The translations under genes and the position numbers were made by a program. Under the pieces are notes generated by a model, which saw only the letters and a program-made list of their open reading frames with translations, was not told the DNA's origin and searched no databases. Below, one piece after another: positions 58,529 to 64,000 of a stretch of DNA of 64,000 bases. How positions within the stretch are numbered: position 1 is the stretch's first letter; every line of letters begins with the position of its first letter. Origin of the DNA: an uncultured Ruminococcus sp. (GTDB lineage: Bacteria > Bacillota > Clostridia > Lachnospirales > Lachnospiraceae); NCBI GenBank assembly GCA_900544395.1, contig UQVC01000004.1, positions 1 to 64,000 of the forward strand, written 5' to 3'.

Positions 58529-58530
58529 TC

Positions 58531-60141
58531 ATGAGATTAAGTGCAGAAGGACTCAAAGACAGAGCAAAATGGGAAGAGGCGGGATACGCTCTTCCAAAAT
58601 TTGACAGAGAGAAAGTGACAGAAGCGACAAAAGAAAATCCGTTCTGGATTCATTTTGGTGCAGGAAATATTTTTCGTGCCTTTCAGGCGAATGTGGTACA
58701 GAACTTGCTCAATGAGGGAGTTCTGGATCGAGGTCTGATCGTTGCCGAAGGATTTGACTATGAAATCGTAGAAAAAATGAATCATCCACATGACGATTAC
58801 ACCATTCTTGTGACTTTGAAAGCGGATGGAAATATCGAGAAAACAGTAGTCGGAAGTGTGGTAGAATCTCTGACAGTCAATACAGAAAATGAGGCGGATT
58901 TTGCACGTCTGAAAGAGATCTTTGCAAAAGATTTTCTGCAGATGGTATCCTTTACAATTACAGAAAAAGGATACAGTCTTGTAAACGGAAAAGGGGAACT
59001 GCTTCCGGATGTAGAGGCAGACTTTGTAAGCGGACCAGAAGCTCCGAAGAGTTACATCGGAAAAGTAGCAGCGCTCCTTTATGCGAGATATCAGGCAGGA
59101 GAAAAGCCGGTGGCAATGGTTAGCATGGACAACTGTTCCCACAACGGAGATAAACTGTATGCAGCGATCAATACATTTGCAGAGAAATGGGAAGAGAACA
59201 AACTTACAGATGCAGGATTCAGAGCATATGTAAACTGTAAAGAAAAAGTGACATTCCCATGGACCATGATCGACAAGATCACACCACGTCCGGATGCTTC
59301 AGTAGAAGAACTTCTGAAAAAGGATGGAATTGAAGAGCTGGATCCGGTGATCACATCCAAGAATACGTATGTGGCGCCATTTGTAAATGCAGAAGAATGC
59401 GAATACCTTGTGATCGAAGATGCGTTCCCGAACGGAAGACCAGAACTGGAAAAAGGCGGTCTGATGTTTACAGAGCGTGAGACAGTAGACAAAGTGGAGA
59501 AGATGAAAGTCTGCACCTGCTTAAATCCTCTGCATACAGCGCTGGCAGTATTCGGATGTCTGCTTGGATATGAAAAAATCTCGGACGAAATGAAAGATAC
59601 CGAATTAAAGAAATTAGTGGAGACCATAGGATACAAAGAGGGACTTCCGGTTGTAGTCAATCCGGGAGTACTGGATCCGAAAGAGTTTATTGATACAGTT
59701 CTTCAGGTTCGTGTTCCGAATCCATTTATGCCGGATACTCCGCAGCGTATTGCAACAGATACTTCTCAGAAACTGGCAATCCGTTTTGGAGAGACGATAA
59801 AAGCATATGCAGCATCTGACGAACTGGATGTCAAAGATCTGAAATTGATCCCGCTTGTATTTGCAGGATGGCTGCGTTACCTCATGGGTGTCGATGACAG
59901 TGGAAAGGCGTTTGACTTAAGTCCGGATCCGCTGCTTACAACCGTTTGCCCATATGTTGCAGACCTGAAGCTGGAAGAGGGACAGGATGTAGAAAGTGCA
60001 GTATCAGAAGTACTGAAGATGAAACAGATTTTCGGTGTGGATTTATATGAAGCAGGACTTGCCGAACTTGTATGTGGATACTTGAAAGAAATGACAAAAG
60101 CACCGGGAGCTGTTCGCGAAACACTCAAAAAATACGTGTAG
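58531..60141 (+). CDS. uxuB: Fructuronate reductase UxuB
   Basis: Mannitol dehydrogenase-family enzyme (536 aa) reducing D-fructuronate to D-mannonate with NADH. Features include FWIHFGAGNIFRAFQANVV (cofactor region), VSMDNCSHNGDKL, and VTFPWTMIDKITPRP. Two bases separate it from the uxuA stop, so translation is coupled. Confidence 0.93.
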   Translation: MRLSAEGLKDRAKWEEAGYALPKFDREKVTEATKENPFWIHFGAGNIFRAFQANVVQNLLNEGVLDRGLIVAEGFDYEIVEKMNHPHDDYTILVTLKADGNIEKTVVGSVVESLTVNTENEADFARLKEIFAKDFLQMVSFTITEKGYSLVNGKGELLPDVEADFVSGPEAPKSYIGKVAALLYARYQAGEKPVAMVSMDNCSHNGDKLYAAINTFAEKWEENKLTDAGFRAYVNCKEKVTFPWTMIDKITPRPDASVEELLKKDGIEELDPVITSKNTYVAPFVNAEECEYLVIEDAFPNGRPELEKGGLMFTERETVDKVEKMKVCTCLNPLHTALAVFGCLLGYEKISDEMKDTELKKLVETIGYKEGLPVVVNPGVLDPKEFIDTVLQVRVPNPFMPDTPQRIATDTSQKLAIRFGETIKAYAASDELDVKDLKLIPLVFAGWLRYLMGVDDSGKAFDLSPDPLLTTVCPYVADLKLEEGQDVESAVSEVLKMKQIFGVDLYEAGLAELVCGYLKEMTKAPGAVRETLKKYV

Positions 60142-60152
60142 GAGGAAGCAGT

Positions 60153-61559
60153 ATGAAAGCATTTATGGATCAGGATTTCCTTCTGGAGACGGAAACTGCG
60201 AAGATGCTGTATCATGATTATGCAGCGAAGATGCCGGTTTTAGATTACCATTGTCATATCAGTCCGCAGGAAATCGCAGAGGACAGACAGTTTGAAAATA
60301 TTACCCAGGTATGGCTGGGAGGTGACCATTACAAATGGCGTCAGATGCGTTCGAATGGAATCGAAGAGCGCTATATTACCGGAGATGCGTCCGATCGGGA
60401 GAAATTCCAGAAATGGGCAGAGACACTGGAGCGCGCGATCGGAAACCCGCTGTATCACTGGAGTCATCTGGAGCTTCAGCGCTATTTCGGATATCATGGC
60501 GCATTAAACGCGAAGACAGCAGAAGAAGTATGGAATCTTTGCAATGAAAAACTGCAAAGCCCGCAGATGAGTGCAAGAAATCTGATCCGCCAGTCCAACG
60601 TGACATTGATCTGTACAACAGATGATCCGGCGGATGACTTAAGATGGCACAAACAGTTAAAAGAGGATGATTCTTTTGAAGTGCAGGTACTTCCTGCATG
60701 GAGACCGGATCTGGCAATGAAGATTGAAAAGCCGGGATTTGCCGCATACCTCAAAAAACTGGGCGAGGCAGCAGGCATGGAGATTCATTCTTTTGCAGAT
60801 ATGAAAGATGCTCTGACAAAACGGATGGAATTCTTTGATGAGATGGGATGCCGCGCATCGGATCATGGACTGGACTATGCCATGTATGTGCCTGCTTCCG
60901 AGGAAGAAATCGAAGCCATTTTTGAAAAAGGAATGGCAGGAGAGCCGATCAGCAAAGAAGAAGAATTAAAATATAAGACTGCATTTATGCTTTATGCAGG
61001 AAGAGAATATCATCGTCTGGGATGGGCAATGCAGCTTCATTACGGATGTAAACGTGACAATGACGTAAAACGTTTCCGCAAGCTTGGACCGGATACGGGA
61101 TTTGACTGTATTGACACTTATACGCCATCTGCACAGCTGGCAGATCTGCTCAATGCACTGAATGTGACAGACGAGCTGCCAAAGACGATTCTGTACAGTC
61201 TGAATCCAAACGACAATGCAGCCATCGGAACGATCATCGGATGCTTCCAGGATGCTGGCGTTGCAGGAAAGATTCAGCAGGGAAGCGCATGGTGGTTCAA
61301 TGACCACAAGCAGGGCATGATCGATCAGATGACGTCCCTTGCAAATCTGGGACTTCTCAGTAATTTTGTGGGAATGCTGACAGATTCCAGAAGCTTTTTG
61401 TCTTATACAAGACATGAGTATTTCAGACGGATCCTCTGCAATCTTATTGGCGGATGGGTAGAAAACGGAGAGTATCCGGCAGATGAAGAGATCCTCGGAA
61501 GAATTGTGCAGGATATTTCTTACAACAACGCAGTGAGATATTTTGGATTTGATTTGTAA
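60153..61559 (+). CDS. uxaC: Glucuronate isomerase UxaC
   Basis: Uronate isomerase (468 aa) converting D-glucuronate to D-fructuronate (also galacturonate to tagaturonate). LDYHCHISPQEIA carries metal-type His residues; DDPADDLRWHK, LHYGCKRDND and LTDSRSFLSYTRHEYFRR are family blocks. ATG 60153 follows AGGAGG; the longer frame from 60072 lies inside uxuB. Confidence 0.95.
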   Translation: MKAFMDQDFLLETETAKMLYHDYAAKMPVLDYHCHISPQEIAEDRQFENITQVWLGGDHYKWRQMRSNGIEERYITGDASDREKFQKWAETLERAIGNPLYHWSHLELQRYFGYHGALNAKTAEEVWNLCNEKLQSPQMSARNLIRQSNVTLICTTDDPADDLRWHKQLKEDDSFEVQVLPAWRPDLAMKIEKPGFAAYLKKLGEAAGMEIHSFADMKDALTKRMEFFDEMGCRASDHGLDYAMYVPASEEEIEAIFEKGMAGEPISKEEELKYKTAFMLYAGREYHRLGWAMQLHYGCKRDNDVKRFRKLGPDTGFDCIDTYTPSAQLADLLNALNVTDELPKTILYSLNPNDNAAIGTIIGCFQDAGVAGKIQQGSAWWFNDHKQGMIDQMTSLANLGLLSNFVGMLTDSRSFLSYTRHEYFRRILCNLIGGWVENGEYPADEEILGRIVQDISYNNAVRYFGFDL

Positions 61560-61567
61560 ATAAAAGG

Positions 61568-61603
61568 AAAATGAGGAAAGATCAATGCTTTCCTCATTTT
61601 TTT
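61568..61603 (+). terminator. Terminator after uxaC
   Basis: 13-bp stem AAAATGAGGAAAG / CTTTCCTCATTTT, 7-nt loop, T-run. Lies between convergent genes. Confidence 0.9.
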
Positions 61604-61619
61604 AAGTTTAGAGTCAGAT

Positions 61620-62381
61620 TTAATTTCCCAGTTCATTCTGAATGCGCTGTTTTGCATCCAGAATCAGATGTGTAAACTGTTCTACCCGGGCATCGTCCAT
61701 TCGGTCTTTTGGTGCAGATACACTGATGGCATAAGCTGGTTTTCGGTGAAGCCCTTTTAAAGATACTGCAATACATCGAACCCCAAGTTCATTTTCTTCA
61801 TTGTCCATGGCATAACCGTTCGTCCGCACTTCTGCGATCAGTTTCTGGAATTCCGGGAAATCAATGACAGTATAGTCGGTCAGTTTTTTGATTTCGCTGC
61901 GATCCCAGATCTTCTGAATCTTTTCATCCGACATGTCAGCCAGCAGCGCTTTTCCAACTCCGGAGCAGTACAAAGGAATTGATTTTCCGACCATAGAGAT
62001 TAACCGCACGGAATTGTGGGAAGCCTCTACTTTATCAATATATACTGCATTCAGACCATCCAGTTGGACCAGGTGGACCGTTTCATTGGTCTGTTCTGCA
62101 AGTTCTTTAATGTAAGGGCGGATCAGATCGATGATATTATTCTGGGCCAGAATCTGGTTGGCGATTCCACAGAATTTAAATGTCAGACTGTATTTCAGTG
62201 TCTCCGCATCCTGCTTTGCATATTCCATACAGATCAGGGAGTTTAAGATACGGTGGACGGTACTTTTATTGAGATTTAATTCCTTGCTCAGTTCCAGAAG
62301 TCCGATCGGACCGGTGCGGGCAAGACATTCTATGGTATGGAAAATACGTTCCGATACCTGGATTGGGTTTTTTTCTTCCAT
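61620..62381 (-). CDS. IclR-family regulator (KdgR-like)
   Basis: Repressor (253 aa): N-terminal winged helix (GLLELSKELNLNKSTVHRIL) and C-terminal effector domain (VHLVQLDGLNAVYIDKVE, IPLYCSGVGKALLA, RCIAVSLKG). I start at 62381 behind AGGAGTG, not 16 codons upstream. Divergent from kdgA-kdgK; IclR proteins in this context (KdgR) sense KDG, so control of KDG breakdown is likely. Confidence 0.92.
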   Translation of the reverse strand: MEEKNPIQVSERIFHTIECLARTGPIGLLELSKELNLNKSTVHRILNSLICMEYAKQDAETLKYSLTFKFCGIANQILAQNNIIDLIRPYIKELAEQTNETVHLVQLDGLNAVYIDKVEASHNSVRLISMVGKSIPLYCSGVGKALLADMSDEKIQKIWDRSEIKKLTDYTVIDFPEFQKLIAEVRTNGYAMDNEENELGVRCIAVSLKGLHRKPAYAISVSAPKDRMDDARVEQFTHLILDAKQRIQNELGN

Positions 62382-62505
62382 AAAATTCACTCCTGTAAAG
62401 TCAGAGCTCAAAAGAGCGCTGTATATCATTCAGTGCTTATTGTAGCACGGTTTGGGAAGAAGAGTAAATAAGAAAATAACAAAGTAAAAAAATGTGAAGA
62501 ATACC

Positions 62506-62533
62506 TTGACAATCGAGAGAAACTGAGTATAAT
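62506..62533 (+). promoter_or_regulatory. Promoter of kdgA-kdgK
   Basis: TTGACA (62506-62511), 16-bp spacer, TATAAT (62528-62533), both boxes perfect consensus. Confidence 0.85.
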
Positions 62534-62545
62534 CAAAATTAAAGA

Positions 62546-62580
62546 GTTCATATTACGAAACGCAGTTCCATAATATGAAA
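62546..62580. promoter_or_regulatory. Tandem operators, probably IclR/KdgR
   Basis: Two 15-bp near-palindromes fitting TTTCATAWTATGAAA: GTTCATATTACGAAA (62546-62560) and TTCCATAATATGAAA (62566-62580). Centres are 20 bp apart, about two helix turns, just downstream of the -10. Confidence 0.7.
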
Positions 62581-62614
62581 CAGACAACGTGATTCAGTGA
62601 TAAGGAGAATGACC

Positions 62615-63574
62615 ATGAACGAAGTATTAGAAAAGATTCAGAAAATCGGGATTGTTCCGGTTGTTGTATTAAATGATGCGAAAGACGCAGCACCTTTGGC
62701 AAAGGCACTTTGTGACGGCGGACTTCCATGTGCAGAAGTGACATTCCGTACAGAAGCAGCAGAAGAGTCTATCCGCATTATGGCAGAGCAGTTCCCACAG
62801 ATGCTGGTAGGGGCAGGTACTGTTCTGACAACAGAGCAGGTAGACCGTGCAGTTGCAGCAGGAGCAAAATTCATCGTAAGTCCAGGATTAAATCCAAAGG
62901 TTGTAAAATACTGTATTGAAAAAGGAGTTCCGGTGACACCGGGAACAGCAAATCCAAGTGATGTAGAGCAGGCAATCGAGCTTGGATTGGAAGTTGTGAA
63001 ATTCTTCCCTGCAGAAGCAGCCGGCGGACTGAATATGATCAAGTCCATGGCAGCACCTTACACAAACATGAAATTCATGCCTACAGGCGGAATCAATGCA
63101 AAGAACATCAACAGCTACCTTGCATTCCCTAAGATTCTGGCATGTGGCGGAAGCTGGATGGTAAAAGGAGATCTTGTTGCAGCAGGAGAATTTGATAAGA
63201 TTACAGAGCTGACAAAAGAAGCAGTGATGACAATGCTTGGATTTGAACTGAAACACATCGGAATCAACTGTGAAAATGAAGAAGAGGCTGAGAAAACAGC
63301 AGGAACATTCGCGTCTTTATTTGGATTCGAGAAGAAGAGCGGAAACAGCTCTGTATTTGCAGGAAGTGCTGTAGAAGCAATGAAGAGCCCATACCTTGGA
63401 GCAAAAGGACACATTGCAGTAGGAACAAACAGCGTAGATCGTGCAGTAAATTATCTGGAGTCTCAGGGCGTAGAGTTCAATATGGACAGTGCAAAATACA
63501 AAGACGGAAAACTTACAGCAATTTACTTAAAAGAAGAAGTTGCCGGATTTGCAGTACATCTTGTACAGAAATAA
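62615..63574 (+). CDS. kdgA: KDPG aldolase KdgA fused to a VOC/glyoxalase-like domain
   Basis: Two-domain protein (319 aa). Residues 1-207 are 2-keto-3-deoxy-6-phosphogluconate aldolase: AEVTFRT with Glu41 and Arg45, GAGTVLT, and Schiff-base Lys129 in VVKFFPAEA. Residues 208-319 (LKHIGINCENEEEAEKTAG to AVHLVQK) look like half of a vicinal-oxygen-chelate (glyoxalase) fold. The usual enzyme is about 210 aa. ATG 62615 follows AAGGAG. Function of the extra domain is unknown. Confidence 0.9.
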   Translation: MNEVLEKIQKIGIVPVVVLNDAKDAAPLAKALCDGGLPCAEVTFRTEAAEESIRIMAEQFPQMLVGAGTVLTTEQVDRAVAAGAKFIVSPGLNPKVVKYCIEKGVPVTPGTANPSDVEQAIELGLEVVKFFPAEAAGGLNMIKSMAAPYTNMKFMPTGGINAKNINSYLAFPKILACGGSWMVKGDLVAAGEFDKITELTKEAVMTMLGFELKHIGINCENEEEAEKTAGTFASLFGFEKKSGNSSVFAGSAVEAMKSPYLGAKGHIAVGTNSVDRAVNYLESQGVEFNMDSAKYKDGKLTAIYLKEEVAGFAVHLVQK

Positions 63575-63597
63575 AAAATTATTAAAGGAGAATAATA

Positions 63598-64000
63598 ATG
63601 AGTAAAAAAGTAGTTACATTTGGAGAAATTATGTTAAGACTTGCACCAGAAGGATATTATCGTTTTGTGCAGGCAGATACATTTGGAGCAACATACGGCG
63701 GTGGAGAAGCAAACGTAGCAGTTTCTCTGGCAAACTATGGATTTGATGCTTCTTTCGTGACAAAACTTCCGACACATGAGATCGGACAGGCAGCAGTAAA
63801 TTCTTTGAGAAAATACGGTGTGGATACATCCAAGATTGCACGTGGAGGAGATAGAGTAGGTATCTACTTCCTGGAGAAAGGTGCTTCTCAGAGACCATCT
63901 AAAGTAATTTATGACCGTGCAGGTTCTTCTATCTATACAGCATCCAAAGAAGATTTCAACTGGAAAGAAATCTTTGAAGGAGCAGAATGGTTCCACTTTA
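63598..64000 (+). CDS. kdgK: 2-keto-3-deoxygluconate kinase KdgK (3' end outside window)
   Basis: PfkB-family sugar kinase, first 134 residues visible. VTFGEIMLRLAPEGYYRF, YGGGEANVAVSLANYG and VGIYFLEKGASQRPSKVIYD are typical of KDG kinases. AAAGGAG precedes the ATG, 23 bp after kdgA. It phosphorylates KDG to KDPG for KdgA. The frame is open to the window end. Confidence 0.92.
   Translation, partial: MSKKVVTFGEIMLRLAPEGYYRFVQADTFGATYGGGEANVAVSLANYGFDASFVTKLPTHEIGQAAVNSLRKYGVDTSKIARGGDRVGIYFLEKGASQRPSKVIYDRAGSSIYTASKEDFNWKEIFEGAEWFHF

Overview
The window looks like a chromosomal segment of an anaerobic gut Firmicute, most likely a Lachnospiraceae member of the Ruminococcus/Mediterraneibacter/Blautia type. 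The basis is low-to-moderate GC, strong AGGAGG ribosome sites, mannose-family PTS systems, uronate and L-rhamnose catabolism, and a B12-independent glycyl-radical propanediol microcompartment. Species cannot be fixed from sequence alone. I saw no tRNA, rRNA, CRISPR array, insertion sequence or prophage.

Layout. (1) 1-5846: right part of a glycosaminoglycan-type locus, with PTS EIIC/EIID, a heparinase II/III-family lyase, a LacI regulator (RegR-like order), a discoidin-like protein and a GNAT acetyltransferase. (2) 5935-7940: VanRS-like two-component system. (3) 7990-13257: metal efflux, with a Zn/Cd P-type ATPase, an ArsR/SmtB sensor, a second P-type ATPase and a TPR lipoprotein. (4) 13281-17643: housekeeping-like genes (MnmM/YtqB methyltransferase, CcdA-TlpA fusion, HflX, MetE-C-like protein on the minus strand). 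(5) 17648-19202, minus strand: an orphan PduB shell protein with an SDR dehydrogenase. (6) 19356-21813: ppGpp hydrolase-like HD protein, ParA ATPase and AraC regulator in one operon. (7) 21826-31471: uronate import and isomerisation (kduI, kduD, TIM-barrel isomerase, TRAP transporter, GH105 hydrolase, two AraC regulators), plus a Uma2 protein at the left edge. (8) 31569-38091: GntR regulator, complete mannose-family PTS (EIIA, C, D, B), GH88 unsaturated glucuronyl hydrolase and GH35 beta-galactosidase. (9) 38147-56374: L-rhamnose catabolism and its microcompartment. (10) 56384-64000: AraC regulator, uxuA, uxuB, uxaC, IclR regulator, KDPG aldolase with an extra domain, and kdgK running off the window.

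How it works together. Polysaccharide lyases acting on glycosaminoglycans or pectin leave oligosaccharides with a 4,5-unsaturated uronate. These enter by PTS or, as free uronates, by the TRAP system, and are cut inside the cell by GH88/GH105 enzymes. KduI and KduD convert the unsaturated uronate to 2-keto-3-deoxygluconate (KDG). UxaC, UxuB and UxuA bring glucuronate to the same KDG, and KdgK and KdgA split it to pyruvate and glyceraldehyde-3-phosphate. L-rhamnose, the other main sugar of rhamnogalacturonan, goes through RhaM, RhaA, RhaB and a class II aldolase to DHAP and L-lactaldehyde. Lactaldehyde is reduced to 1,2-propanediol, dehydrated by a glycyl radical enzyme and processed to propanol and propionyl-phosphate inside a bacterial microcompartment (GRM5-like). 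The most unusual details are the shell and cargo proteins: a shell gene with a strong internal start, an N-terminally tagged zinc alcohol dehydrogenase, cysteine-rich linkers beside targeting helices, and a PduB gene about 26 kb from the main cluster.
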